DNA from: Gemmobacter sp. 24YEA27
GTDB lineage: Bacteria; Pseudomonadota; Alphaproteobacteria; Rhodobacterales; Rhodobacteraceae
Length of the DNA stretch: 64,000 nucleotides
Assembly (NCBI RefSeq): GCF_030052995.1
Contig: NZ_JASJPW010000001.1
Coordinates: 1,788,001 to 1,852,000 of the forward strand
Direction: 5' to 3'
Shown: positions 47,481 to 56,281 of the stretch, in pieces
Layout: the number at the start of each line of letters is the position of its first letter
How positions within the stretch are numbered: position 1 is the stretch's first letter
Notes under the pieces: generated by a model
What the model was told of the DNA's origin: nothing
The model's database searches: none
What the model saw: only the letters and a program-made list of their open reading frames with translations
Position numbers and translations under genes: made by a program

Positions 47481-48632
47481 TCAGCCCGGTTTGTTGTTTT
47501 GCCCGCTGCTCTGTCCCGTGCTCTGTCCGGCGACACCTTGTGCCGGGTTCCGGTTGCCGCCTGCGCCACGGCTGTGCCAATGCGCCGGGCCTCCGATGGA
47601 ATCGAGAAATTGCCGCCCGGCCTCGGTGCCGAAATGCTGCAGATGCGCGAGGCCGGGAAATTGTGCGCGCACCTCGGAGGCGAATTGCGGTGGCAGCCGC
47701 GAGATGGTGGCGTCGTTCACCATCAGGCTTTCGACCGGGATACCCTCGGCATAGATGATCTCATGACGGTCGAAGATCAGGCTGAACCAGTCTGTCACTC
47801 CGGATTCGCGGATGAAAACATGTTCTTCATCAACCAGATGGCGGGCCTGGACCAGCAGCTCGGACGTGGCCAGCCCCGGCAGTTTATGACGCTGGTAAAG
47901 GAACATACGGTGATGCTGTCCGACGATCAGATCGCCGGAATTGCCCAGCGTTCCGGCCAGAATCACCACCGGCGCGAAGGCCCCGATGGCGCGCAGGCTT
48001 GCCCGCCCGATATGGCGCAGTTCCTGCGGGCCATGATCGCGGGTCAGAAGCTTCATCCCCGGGCGCAGCGTCTCGATTGCGACCATCTGACCGCTGGCGA
48101 GCGAGATCCTGGTGCCGCGCGCGAAGGAAAGGCTCATCATCGCCGTCAGCCGGGCATCGCGGGGCGAGATCTCGACCGCCAGCAGCGCATATTCCGCGCG
48201 GTCCGAGACCGGAGACAGCGGCAGCACCCAAAGCGCGTCCGCCCCGTCCTCGCCGATCCGGATCAGCAAAAGTTCCACCCGGTCACCATCATCGGCCATC
48301 AGGGTGTAGCGCGCGATCAGCCGCACAAGATCCCCCGCCTGACCGACCGCCGAGCCGGCAGCAACCCGCTGCGCGCCGCAGTCACCGGCGGCCTCAAGCA
48401 GCAGGCGCGACGGGGCTGCGCCCAGCTCAAGCTGATAGATGTCGCCGCTTTCGACGTCATCGGGCAGGCCGAGCCCGTCGCCACTGTTCACACCGGAAGA
48501 GACGAAAATATCCCCGGCCGCAAAAACCTGGCAGGCCTGGCCCGGCGCCGCGCCGCCCGCCGTTGCGGCAGATGCGGTATGGTGCTCCTGGCCGGGGCTC
48601 TGGCCGGGGCTCTGGTCGGGGAGAGTAGTCAT
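47481..48632 (-). CDS. Hint (Hedgehog/intein)-domain protein with repetitive termini
   Basis: A 383-residue protein with a Hint domain of the kind common in Rhodobacterales exported proteins. The domain begins FARGTRISLASGQMVAIETL, runs through MKLLTRDHGPQELRHIGRAS and has LIVGQHHRMFLY and FIRESGVTDWFSLIFDRHEI. The N-terminal cysteine/serine needed for self-cleavage is not obvious (ARGT context), so it may be a structural relative. The first residues (LPDQSPGQSPGQ) and the last (GVAGQSTGQSSGQNNKPG) are short Gln/Gly/Ser repeats. Export by a type I system is a family-based guess; no signal peptide is visible. Confidence 0.78.
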   Translation of the reverse strand: MTTLPDQSPGQSPGQEHHTASAATAGGAAPGQACQVFAAGDIFVSSGVNSGDGLGLPDDVESGDIYQLELGAAPSRLLLEAAGDCGAQRVAAGSAVGQAGDLVRLIARYTLMADDGDRVELLLIRIGEDGADALWVLPLSPVSDRAEYALLAVEISPRDARLTAMMSLSFARGTRISLASGQMVAIETLRPGMKLLTRDHGPQELRHIGRASLRAIGAFAPVVILAGTLGNSGDLIVGQHHRMFLYQRHKLPGLATSELLVQARHLVDEEHVFIRESGVTDWFSLIFDRHEIIYAEGIPVESLMVNDATISRLPPQFASEVRAQFPGLAHLQHFGTEAGRQFLDSIGGPAHWHSRGAGGNRNPAQGVAGQSTGQSSGQNNKPG

Positions 48633-49045
48633 TTTGCCGGATCTGTCCTGAAACTATGCCCATGAAAACGAGGCCTGCTAATCTGAAATCAGGCCCCAAA
48701 AATCGCCCTTGCCGCCATCTTGACGTCGCCGGCCAGGGTTTGACCGCAAGGTGTTTCCGACTGGTTATTACGCTGATCTATAACAGTCCGCGTCGCGCGC
48801 GGTCAAACGCGGCTTGTGATAAACACCCGGGAAGAAGCGCATTTTCCTGGATTTTCCTGCGCGGCCGCAACGGCGTTGCCCCCGACGCGACTGTGCGTCT
48901 GGCCCCGGTCGCGCATAACCGCGTCGCGCAGAGGCCGATCCTGTGCCGCAGCGCCCTTGCGCGAGGTACTGAGTTTGAACGGGGGCTTGCAACCCGGCAG
49001 GGGCATTGTCAGGCTGGCCGCCGTAAAAGCGCGAAAGGAAGCGAC
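48633..49045. other. Intergenic region between divergent genes, no gene seen
   Basis: About 410 bases separate the Hint gene from the SDR gene. I see AAGGAAG before the SDR start and a somewhat AT-richer part near 48770-48830 that could hold promoters, but no gene or strong hairpin. Confidence 0.4.
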
Positions 49046-49825
49046 ATGGATCTGGGCATCAGGGGTAAGACCGCGCTGGTCACGGCGGCGTCAAAGGGGC
49101 TTGGCCGGGGCTGTGCGGAGGCATTGGCGGCGGCGGGGGTCGATCTGGTGATCTGTGCGCGCGGCGAGGCGGCTTTGGTGAAGACTGCCTCGGAACTGTC
49201 TGAAACCTATGGGGTTTCGGTGACGCCGGTCGTTGCGGATATCACCGATGCGGCGGCACGGGCGCGGGTGCTGGAGACCGCCGGCGCGGTGGATATTCTG
49301 GTGACCAATGCCGGCGGCCCGCCTCCGGGCGTCTGGAGCGACTGGGACCGCGACGATTTCATCCGCGCGCTTGATGCGAATATGCTGACGCCGATCGCGC
49401 TGATGCAGGCGCTGGTGCCGGGGATGATGGAGCGGGGCTGGGGCCGGGTGGTCAATATCACCTCGGCTTCGGTGCGGGCGCCGGTGGATGTGCTGGGTCT
49501 CTCAAACACCGCGCGCACCGGGTTGACCGGCTTTGTCGCCGGCACCGCGCGTCAGGTGGCGGGGAAGGGGGTTGCGATCAACAATCTCTTGCCCGGCATC
49601 CATGCCACCGACCGCGCCGTGGCGCTGGATCAGGGGGTCTCGGCCAAAACCGGGCTCAGCCCTGAAGAGGCAAAGCGCCAGCGCGAAGCCACGATCCCGG
49701 TGCAGCGTTACGGCACAGCGGCGGAGTTTGGCGCGACCTGTGCCTTCCTCTGTTCTGTCCATGCCGGGTTCATCATCGGGCAGAATATCCTCGCGGATGG
49801 CGGGGCGACCAATCTGACGATCTGA
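49046..49825 (+). CDS. SDR family oxidoreductase
   Basis: A 259-residue short-chain dehydrogenase. The cofactor motif is a variant of TGxxxGxG: ALVTAASKGLGRGCAEALAA. NNAG appears as VTNAGGPPPG. The catalytic Ser lies in NITSASVRAPVDVLGLSNTA, where the usual YxxxK reads LSNTART, so the catalytic tyrosine and lysine appear to be absent. Some members of this subgroup with the GGPPPG motif share that feature, from memory. It ends with GQNILADGGATNLTI. Start at 49046 with AAGGAAG upstream. Substrate unknown. Confidence 0.85.
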   Translation: MDLGIRGKTALVTAASKGLGRGCAEALAAAGVDLVICARGEAALVKTASELSETYGVSVTPVVADITDAAARARVLETAGAVDILVTNAGGPPPGVWSDWDRDDFIRALDANMLTPIALMQALVPGMMERGWGRVVNITSASVRAPVDVLGLSNTARTGLTGFVAGTARQVAGKGVAINNLLPGIHATDRAVALDQGVSAKTGLSPEEAKRQREATIPVQRYGTAAEFGATCAFLCSVHAGFIIGQNILADGGATNLTI

Positions 49826-49843
49826 TCACCTCCCCCGGCGGGG

Positions 49844-50215
49844 TCACTCATCCGCCGGGTCCATATCGTCCGGACCTATCCCGGCCTGGGGCAAGAGCGT
49901 GGTGATCTTGTAAAGCAGATTGCGCGCCGCCCGGGCGAGGCCGGGATCATTGGCCTCGACATGTCTGAGCCCGCAGGCGAGTGCTTCCAGCTCATCGGGC
50001 GTCAGCACGGTCGGCGGCAGCATCAGTGGCGAGCGCAGGATATAGCCCAGCCCGCGTTCGCCCGTCACCGGCAGGCCGGTCGCCGCCATCATCGCCATGT
50101 CGCGCCAGACCGTGCGGGTCGAGACCCCAAGGCTGACTGCCAGCTCTTCCGCCGTATGCAGCTTGCCGTCGCGCAGGATCTGCACGAGGTCGTAAAGCCG
50201 GGCATCGCGTTTCAT
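49844..50215 (-). CDS. Short HTH transcriptional regulator (YafY/HTH_11 type)
   Basis: A 123-residue protein. The first 60 residues form a winged helix-turn-helix (ILRDGKLHTAEELAVSLGVS followed by RTVWRDMAMMAATGLPVTGE), as in DeoR/YafY regulators. After VLTPDELEALACGLRHVEAN the larger WYL-type sensor domain is missing, so this is a short form or a truncated relative. It converges on the SDR gene; the target is unknown. Confidence 0.82.
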   Translation of the reverse strand: MKRDARLYDLVQILRDGKLHTAEELAVSLGVSTRTVWRDMAMMAATGLPVTGERGLGYILRSPLMLPPTVLTPDELEALACGLRHVEANDPGLARAARNLLYKITTLLPQAGIGPDDMDPADE

Positions 50216-50460
50216 CTCATCGACCTCTCAGCCCTGGGGCGCCCGTGCCGCGCCTCCTGTGGTGCCGCCCGGGCCGGGCATCCCCGTCAGGGCAACTGAC
50301 AAAATACTGTCAGTTGACCAGAGGGCACAAGTGGAATGGCTCTTTTATCCGCCCGTCGATTGGCCCTACCCTGGGACCATATCGCGGTCACAGCGGCCGC
50401 GAAGACGTGAATCACGCCCTGGCTGTCAACCACCGGGGCCCCGTTTGGATGGAGGTTTCC

Positions 50461-50682
50461 ATGCTTCAGAATATCGGCCTTCCCGGCCTTCTGCTTATCG
50501 CCGTTGTTGTTCTCGTGCTCTTTGGCAAGGGCAAAGTGTCCTCGCTGATGGGTGAGGTCGGCAAGGGCATCACCGCCTTCAAGAAAGGCGTGTCTGATGG
50601 CACTGCCGAGATCGAGAAAGAGCGCGCCGAGGTTGCCAAGGATGTGACCCCGGCCGAGACCGTGGCAAAAGACAAGGTCTGA
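50461..50682 (+). CDS. tatA: Sec-independent protein translocase subunit TatA
   Basis: Pore-forming subunit of the twin-arginine translocase. One N-terminal membrane helix (LPGLLLIAVVVLVLFG), the hinge FGKGKVSSLMGEVGKGI and an amphipathic helix ending in a charged tail; 73 residues. The ATG at 50461 is preceded by GGAGG. It is first in tatA-tatB-tatC, although 158 bases separate it from tatB. Confidence 0.93.
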   Translation: MLQNIGLPGLLLIAVVVLVLFGKGKVSSLMGEVGKGITAFKKGVSDGTAEIEKERAEVAKDVTPAETVAKDKV

Positions 50683-50840
50683 GCCGCAAGGGTCATCGCT
50701 TCCTCTGACGACCCCTTACCGGGCCGGGCAGAGACGGGCGAGGCAGCCTTGTTGCAGGCAATGCGCCGGCCGGATGGCTGGCCGCAAGCCTTGCAGGCGG
50801 GGTGACCCTGGGGACAACACGCATTTAAGGAGAGGCGCGG

Positions 50841-51728
50841 ATGGAAGTCGGCTGGTCCGAGCTTCTGGTCATTGGTGTGGTGGCGCTTGTCGTCATCGGA
50901 CCGAAAGACCTGCCCGAGATGTTCCGCACTTTGGGGCGGTTCACGGCAAAACTCAGATCCATGGCACGGGAATTCTCGCGCGCCATGGAAGATGCCGCAA
51001 AGGAGAGCGGTGTCCAGGATGTCGCCAATGACCTGCGCAAGGTGACGAGCCCCAAAAGCATGGGGCTCGACGCGGTGAAATCGGCGGCGGATAAGTTCGA
51101 GAAATGGGATCCGCTCAAGACCGCGCGGGGCAGCACGCCTGCCACGACGGCGGCAGCGGGCGGGGCTGTGGCACCTGCTGCGGCGGTCGGGCTTGGATCC
51201 GCCGTTGCGGCCGATCCCGCCGGGGCTGAGACGGGCGCGATCCCGGATCCCAATGCGCCTGTTTCTCCCGGTGCCGCTGCTGGCCCGAACACCACCGATC
51301 TCGCAATGAAACGCGCCGAGCGTGAGGCCATTGCCCGCGAAGCGGCAGAGCGGCTGCGCAATACTCCGCCTCCGGCGCAAAGCACCGCGAGTGCTTTCGA
51401 GGATGCGCCAGAGACAATCCCGGCGACGATCATCGCGCCGCCGGTGACCAGCACACCGCTGGGCGTGGCGCCCGCCGCAAAGCCCGCCGCAAAGCGCAAG
51501 GTCGCGGCGGCGAAGGCCGAAGCCGCTGGCGATCCCGGCACCAAAGCCAGCGCGAGGACCGCCGCAAAGACCAAAGCGGCACCTGCCCCGAAGTCTGAAA
51601 AGCCGGCGGCAAAACCCAGAACGGCAGCGGCAAAGGCAGAGACCGGCACAACCGCCGCGAAGCCCCGCAAGACTGCCGCAAAACCGGCTGTAAAAACTGG
51701 CCTCGATAAGGCGGAGGATCAGGCATGA
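50841..51728 (+). CDS. tatB: Sec-independent protein translocase subunit TatB, long C-terminal tail
   Basis: Substrate-receptor partner of TatC. The N-terminal helix and hinge (GWSELLVIGVVALVVIGPKD, LPEMFRTLGRFTAKLRSMAR) are typical. The protein has 295 residues, well over the usual 150-200, because of an Ala/Pro/Lys-rich tail from about residue 100 (KPAAKRKVAAAKAEAAGD and KPRKTAAKPAVK). The tail is low complexity and probably disordered. The stop overlaps tatC by four bases. Confidence 0.93.
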   Translation: MEVGWSELLVIGVVALVVIGPKDLPEMFRTLGRFTAKLRSMAREFSRAMEDAAKESGVQDVANDLRKVTSPKSMGLDAVKSAADKFEKWDPLKTARGSTPATTAAAGGAVAPAAAVGLGSAVAADPAGAETGAIPDPNAPVSPGAAAGPNTTDLAMKRAEREAIAREAAERLRNTPPPAQSTASAFEDAPETIPATIIAPPVTSTPLGVAPAAKPAAKRKVAAAKAEAAGDPGTKASARTAAKTKAAPAPKSEKPAAKPRTAAAKAETGTTAAKPRKTAAKPAVKTGLDKAEDQA

Positions 51729-52633
51729 CCCAGGAGATCGAAGACAGCTCCGCCCCGCTGATCGAACATCTGATCGAACTCCGGAACCGCATTCTCTGGT
51801 CGGTCGGGGCCTTCCTCGTCGCGATGCTGGCCTGTTTCGTGGTGGCGGAACCGATCCTCGGCTTCCTGCTCAAGCCGATCGAAAATGCGATGCGCGCGCT
51901 CGGAAATCCCAATCCGGTGATGCAATATACTGCGCCGCAAGAATATTTCTTTACCCTGATCCATGTCTCGGTGATCGCGGGTCTGGTCGTCAGCTTCCCG
52001 GTGATCGGCTATCAGATGTGGCGTTTCGTGGCGCCGGGGCTTTATAAAAGCGAGAAGCGCGCTTTTCTGCCCTTCCTGCTGGCCTCACCGGCGCTGTTCC
52101 TGCTGGGGGCCGCCTTCGCGCAATTCGTCGTCACCCCGATTGCGATGCAGTTCTTCCTGGGCTTTGCCTCGGTCACCTCGATGTTCAACGCGGTCTTCGG
52201 CCAGGTCGCAGGGGCGCTGCATGACAGCTCACAGGTGGTGATCCCCGGCGCGGCACCGGCGGTGCCGGCTGCGACCGGCAGCGGGATCGGCATCGTCTTC
52301 CAGGGTAAGGTCAATGAGACGCTTGATATTTCGCTCAAGCTGATCTTTGCCTTCGGTCTGTGTTTCCAGCTGCCGGTGCTTCTGACCCTGATGGGGCGCG
52401 CCGGGCTGGTGACGGCAAAGGGCCTGGCCGGCGTGCGCCGCTATGCCATCGTGATCATCCTGATCGTGGCCGCAGTCGTCACCCCGCCCGATATCATGTC
52501 GCAACTGATCCTGTTCGCCGCCGTCTATCCGCTCTATGAAGTTTCCATTTTCCTCGTGCGCCGTTTCGAGAAGAAACAGGAAGCCGAGGCACGTGCGAAT
52601 GGCGAATGGGAAGAGGACGCGGACGAAGCATGA
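51725..52633 (+). CDS. tatC: Sec-independent protein translocase subunit TatC
   Basis: Six-helix membrane protein that recognises the twin-arginine signal. Family motifs: APLIEHLIELRNRILWSVGA at the N-terminus, QMWRFVAPGLYKSEKRAFLP and VVTPPDIMSQLILFAAVYPL. 302 residues with a longer loop (about residues 165-195) than in E. coli. It overlaps tatB and the following ATPase gene by four bases each. Confidence 0.96.
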   Translation: MTQEIEDSSAPLIEHLIELRNRILWSVGAFLVAMLACFVVAEPILGFLLKPIENAMRALGNPNPVMQYTAPQEYFFTLIHVSVIAGLVVSFPVIGYQMWRFVAPGLYKSEKRAFLPFLLASPALFLLGAAFAQFVVTPIAMQFFLGFASVTSMFNAVFGQVAGALHDSSQVVIPGAAPAVPAATGSGIGIVFQGKVNETLDISLKLIFAFGLCFQLPVLLTLMGRAGLVTAKGLAGVRRYAIVIILIVAAVVTPPDIMSQLILFAAVYPLYEVSIFLVRRFEKKQEAEARANGEWEEDADEA

Positions 52634-53502
52634 CGGATACTCTGAGCGGGGGCGATCTGGCCCCCCAACTCACCCGGATCGCAGCGGCGCTGGAGCGAAT
52701 GGCTCCGGCGCCTTTGCCCGATCCTGATTTCACCGAGGCCGAGGCCTTTGTCTGGGCCACGGGGCCGGAACGGCTTGACCCCGTTCCGCATGTCTCGCGC
52801 GTTGATATCTCGCTGCTGGTGGGCGTCGACCGGTCGCGCGACACGCTTCTGGAAAACACCCGCCATTTCGCGCGCGGGCTGCCCGCGAATAACGCGCTTC
52901 TGTGGGGCGCGCGCGGCATGGGGAAATCGAGCCTCGTCAAAGCCGCCCATGCGCAGATCCTCGCAGAAGGGCTGAGCCTCAAGATCGTGGAACTCGCGCG
53001 GGAAGACCTGCCGACGGTGGCGCGGCTCCTGTCGCATCTGCGCGCGGCGCCGGAGCAGCGGTTCCTTCTTTTCTGCGACGATCTCTCTTTCAGCCATGAC
53101 GACCAGCATTACAAATCGCTGAAAGCTGTGCTGGATGGCGGGATCTCGGGCCGACCGGAAAATGTGCTGTTCTACGCCACTTCGAACCGCCGTCACCTGA
53201 TGCCGCGCGATATGATCGAGAATGAGCGTTCTTCTGCGATCAATCCCGGCGAGGCGGTCGAGGAAAAGGTCTCGCTTTCGGACCGGTTCGGGCTCTGGCT
53301 CGGCTTCCATCCCTGCAGTCAGGATGAATATCTGGAGATGATCCGGGGCTATTGCGACGCGCATGGCGTGACCGTCAGCCCCGAGCGGCTGCGCGCCGAG
53401 GCGATTGAATGGCAGGCGACGCGCGGCTCGCGCTCGGGCCGGGTGGCCTGGCAGTTCTTCTGCGATCTGGCGGCGCGCGAAGGCGTGACGCTGGCGGCAT
53501 GA
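52630..53502 (+). CDS. DUF815-type ATP-binding (AAA) protein
   Basis: A 290-residue P-loop protein. Walker A is GARGMGKSSLVKAAHAQI and Walker B FLLFCDDLSFSHDD; YATSNRRHLMPRDMIENE and SLSDRFGLWLGFHPCSQDEY are characteristic of the family. The ATG overlaps the tatC stop (ATGA), so it is translated with the Tat genes. A link to protein export is suggested only by this position. Confidence 0.88.
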   Translation: MTDTLSGGDLAPQLTRIAAALERMAPAPLPDPDFTEAEAFVWATGPERLDPVPHVSRVDISLLVGVDRSRDTLLENTRHFARGLPANNALLWGARGMGKSSLVKAAHAQILAEGLSLKIVELAREDLPTVARLLSHLRAAPEQRFLLFCDDLSFSHDDQHYKSLKAVLDGGISGRPENVLFYATSNRRHLMPRDMIENERSSAINPGEAVEEKVSLSDRFGLWLGFHPCSQDEYLEMIRGYCDAHGVTVSPERLRAEAIEWQATRGSRSGRVAWQFFCDLAAREGVTLAA

Positions 53503-53532
53503 CAACAGACTGAATGTGGCGCGGGCCGGCCA

Positions 53533-53553
53533 CTTTGCGCCCGTTGCGCAAAG
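53533..53553 (+). promoter_or_regulatory. Hairpin immediately upstream of the CNNM/CorC gene
   Basis: CTTTGCGC at 53533-53540 and GCGCAAAG at 53546-53553 form a perfect eight-base stem just 13 bases before the ATG, ending at the purine-rich ribosome binding site. It could influence translation. Confidence 0.4.
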
Positions 53554-53566
53554 AAAGGGCGGCCCG

Positions 53567-54850
53567 ATGCTGACGGAAATCCTGGTCCTTCTGGCGCTGA
53601 TCGCGTTGAACGGCGTCTTTTCGATGTCAGAGCTGGCGGTCGTGTCCTCGCGGCCGGCGCGGCTGAAAAGCATGGCCGCCACGTCGCGCGGCGCCGCCCA
53701 GGCGCTGCGGCTGTCGGAAAATCCGGGGCGGTTCCTCTCGACGGTGCAGATCGGGATCACCGGGGTCGGGGTGCTTTCGGGCGCGCTGGCGGGGGATACG
53801 CTGGGCGGGCGCCTTGCCGCCTGGCTGGCGGCGGGGGGGATGAGCGACGCCTGGGCCTCGCGGATCGGGGTCGGCGGTGCCGTGATCGCGATCACCTATG
53901 TCTCGCTGATCATCGGAGAACTGGTTCCGAAACAGATCGCCTTGCGCAATCCCGAGGCGGTGGCGGCAAAGGTCGCGCCGATGATGGCGCTTTTGTCGGT
54001 CGTGGCGGCGCCGGTCGTGTGGTTTCTGGAAAATTCCGGCCGGCTGATCCTGAGGCTTCTGGGGCAGCGCGGCGAGAGCGGTAACAGGGTCACCGAGGAA
54101 GAGGTTAATGTGCTTTTGACCGAAGCGCAGCAGGGCGGCGTTCTCGAAGAAGAAGAGCGCAATATGATCTCGGGCGTGATGCGGCTGTCCGATCGCACCG
54201 CACGCGCGCTGATGACGCCGCGCCAGGAGGTGACGACGCTGCCGGTGGATCTGGAACCCGATGAGGTGGCGGCGCGGGTCAGCGGGATCAGCCAGAGCCG
54301 TATCCCGGTTGCCGATTCGGCGGGAGATGTGCTGGGGGTGATCCGGCTCGCGGATCTCTATGGCGTATTGGCGCGGGGCGATCTGCCGGATCTGCGCAGG
54401 CTTTTGCGCAATGTTCCGGTGATCTCCGACCGGATGGAGGCGCTGGATGTCGTCGCAGTGCTGCAGCGGTCGGGCGAACACCTCGCGCTGGTCTATGATG
54501 AATATGGCAATTTCGAAGGGCTGATCACGCAAAGCGACCTCTTGCAGGCCATCACCGGCGCCGAGGCCGGGGCGGACCCACGCGAGCCCCCGGTCTTTGA
54601 ACGCACCGACGGATCGCTCCTCGTCGCAGGCTGGATGCCGGCTGATGAGTTTTGTGACCGTATGGGCCTGCCGCGCGATGCGGCCGGCGAATATGACACC
54701 GTGGCGGGTCTGGTCCTGCACCAGCTCGGCCATATGGCGGGTCTTGGCGAGCGTTTTGCCCTGCAGGCGCCGGATGGCGTGGCCCTAAGCTTCGAGGTCG
54801 TGGATCTCGACGGGCTCAGGATCGACAAGGTGCTGGTGTCAAAGCTCTGA
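53567..54850 (+). CDS. CNNM/CorC-family hemolysin-like transmembrane protein
   Basis: A 427-residue membrane protein of the CNNM (DUF21)-CBS-CorC type, linked in other bacteria to Mg2+ or Co2+ homeostasis. The DUF21 domain has about four helices and STVQIGITGVGVLSGALAGD; a CBS pair follows (ALMTPRQEVTTLPVDLEPDE, AVLQRSGEHLALVYDEYGNF) and then the CorC C-terminal domain (DTVAGLVLHQLGHMAGLGER). I chose the ATG at 53567 over an earlier frame. Convergent to the LysM gene across a strong hairpin. Confidence 0.92.
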   Translation: MLTEILVLLALIALNGVFSMSELAVVSSRPARLKSMAATSRGAAQALRLSENPGRFLSTVQIGITGVGVLSGALAGDTLGGRLAAWLAAGGMSDAWASRIGVGGAVIAITYVSLIIGELVPKQIALRNPEAVAAKVAPMMALLSVVAAPVVWFLENSGRLILRLLGQRGESGNRVTEEEVNVLLTEAQQGGVLEEEERNMISGVMRLSDRTARALMTPRQEVTTLPVDLEPDEVAARVSGISQSRIPVADSAGDVLGVIRLADLYGVLARGDLPDLRRLLRNVPVISDRMEALDVVAVLQRSGEHLALVYDEYGNFEGLITQSDLLQAITGAEAGADPREPPVFERTDGSLLVAGWMPADEFCDRMGLPRDAAGEYDTVAGLVLHQLGHMAGLGERFALQAPDGVALSFEVVDLDGLRIDKVLVSKL

Positions 54851-54887
54851 TGCCGGCGCGTCTGGCTGGCTGCGGATGCCTCCGGCG

Positions 54888-54948
54888 GGGATATTTAAGA
54901 GACAGATGAAATCCGCTCTTCGTCTTTTCATCTGTCTCTAAATATCCC
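54888..54948. terminator. Long hairpin made of two inverted copies of the gene-end motif
   Basis: GGGATATTTAAGAGACAGAT plus GAAA at 54888-54911 faces its own complement at 54926-54948 (TTTCATCTGTCTCTAAATAT then CCC), with a single unpaired A in a stem of about 23 base pairs. It lies between the convergent CNNM and LysM genes, a natural place for a bidirectional terminator. Confidence 0.75.
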
Positions 54949-54995
54949 GGGGGGTCTGCGTCAGCAGACGGGGGCAGCGCCCCCTTCCGCAGGTG

Positions 54996-56210
54996 TCACT
55001 GGAGATAGGGCATCGGATCCAGGCTGTCGACGCCCTTGCGGACCTCGAAATGCAGGAAGGACGGGTTGCCCGAACGCACCACACCGATCTGCTGTCCGCG
55101 GCTGACAGAGTCGCCCTTCTTAACCTTCAGCTGGTCGACGCCGGCATAGACCGTCATCAGCCCGTTCGAATGCCGGATCACCACGATCTGCACCTGTTCA
55201 GTATCGCGGGTGATCGCGGCCACCGTGCCGCCATCTGCGGCCTTGACGGCAGAGCCCGCCGCCGCGCCGATATTGATGCCCTGGTTCGACTTTCGGTCAT
55301 AGCCTTTGACGATGCTGCCCGAGGCCGGCATCGTCATGCGCGAGGCCGAAGCGCCGGTGCGGCTTGCCCCCATATCGGGAGACGATGGGGTGCCTGCGGG
55401 TTTCGTGCCGGTTGGCGTCGTCTTCTCATCGGGCAGGGGTTTTGAGGCCGAGGGCGGCACCGGGGTCGCGCTGCCGGAGCCCGGAGCCGAAGGTTTCGGC
55501 TCGGGGTTCGGGGCGGCGCCGGTGGCGACCGGGATGATCAGCGTCTGACCCTCGCGGATCGCCATATCCGATCCCAGCCCGTTCCATTCCGCCAGCGACT
55601 TCGCCGAAACATTATAGGCGCGCGCGATGATGAAGGCGGTTTCGCCGCGTTTCACCGTGTGGCGGGTCGGTTCCTTGCCGCCGCCTGGCGTGCTCACGGC
55701 CACCGGTTTCGTGCTGGCCGGAGGCGGCAGGGCCGAGCTTTCCACCCGGTCAAGCGCCGCCGTTGCGCCTGCGGTGATATCGACCGGGGCAGTTGCGACC
55801 ATCGGCTGCGGCGCCGCGGCGACCCGGCCGGGGAGCAGCAAAAGCTCGCCCTCGCGCAGCGGGTCGTTGATCTGCAGCGAGTTGGTGCGCGCCACATCGG
55901 TTGCACTCAGCCCCAGCCGTGAGGACATGGTGGCGACCGTTTCGCCGCGCCGCGCCTGTGCCATCTGATAGCCAGGGTAGGACAGCACGCCATTGCCATC
56001 GGGGACCGGGCGCGAAGCTGTCGCCTGGCGCGCCTCTTCCGAAGTGCCGCCGGGGCCGCCGCGCAGATCCCAGTCGAAATTATTGTTGTTCACGCAGCCC
56101 GTCAGCGCCATCGTGGCACAGGACATGAGAACCAGCCCCAGCCGCGTCCGTCCCTTGCCTTCGCCTGGCAAAACGCTGCGCCTCACGGGATCATGGGAAA
56201 TCTGGGTCAT
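54996..56210 (-). CDS. LysM / M23-domain lipoprotein (NlpD-like), degenerate active site
   Basis: A 404-residue envelope lipoprotein: lipobox LTGC after a basic N-terminus, two LysM peptidoglycan-binding repeats (ARRGETVATMSSRLGLSATD and VKRGETAFIIARAYNVSAKS), a Pro/Ser/Thr-rich linker and a C-terminal M23 domain. In the M23 domain the usual zinc motif HxGxD is replaced by NQGINIG and only one histidine remains in FLHFEVRKG, so hydrolase activity is unlikely. Non-catalytic M23 proteins such as NlpD and EnvC activate amidases. Third gene of surE-pcm-this gene. Confidence 0.9.
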   Translation of the reverse strand: MTQISHDPVRRSVLPGEGKGRTRLGLVLMSCATMALTGCVNNNNFDWDLRGGPGGTSEEARQATASRPVPDGNGVLSYPGYQMAQARRGETVATMSSRLGLSATDVARTNSLQINDPLREGELLLLPGRVAAAPQPMVATAPVDITAGATAALDRVESSALPPPASTKPVAVSTPGGGKEPTRHTVKRGETAFIIARAYNVSAKSLAEWNGLGSDMAIREGQTLIIPVATGAAPNPEPKPSAPGSGSATPVPPSASKPLPDEKTTPTGTKPAGTPSSPDMGASRTGASASRMTMPASGSIVKGYDRKSNQGINIGAAAGSAVKAADGGTVAAITRDTEQVQIVVIRHSNGLMTVYAGVDQLKVKKGDSVSRGQQIGVVRSGNPSFLHFEVRKGVDSLDPMPYLQ

Positions 56211-56281
56211 CTGCTCCGCCTTTTGCCTTTTCGCCTCATTCTTCCGGGATTTGCCCCCGGTTCTGCCTGTTTCAGCTGATT

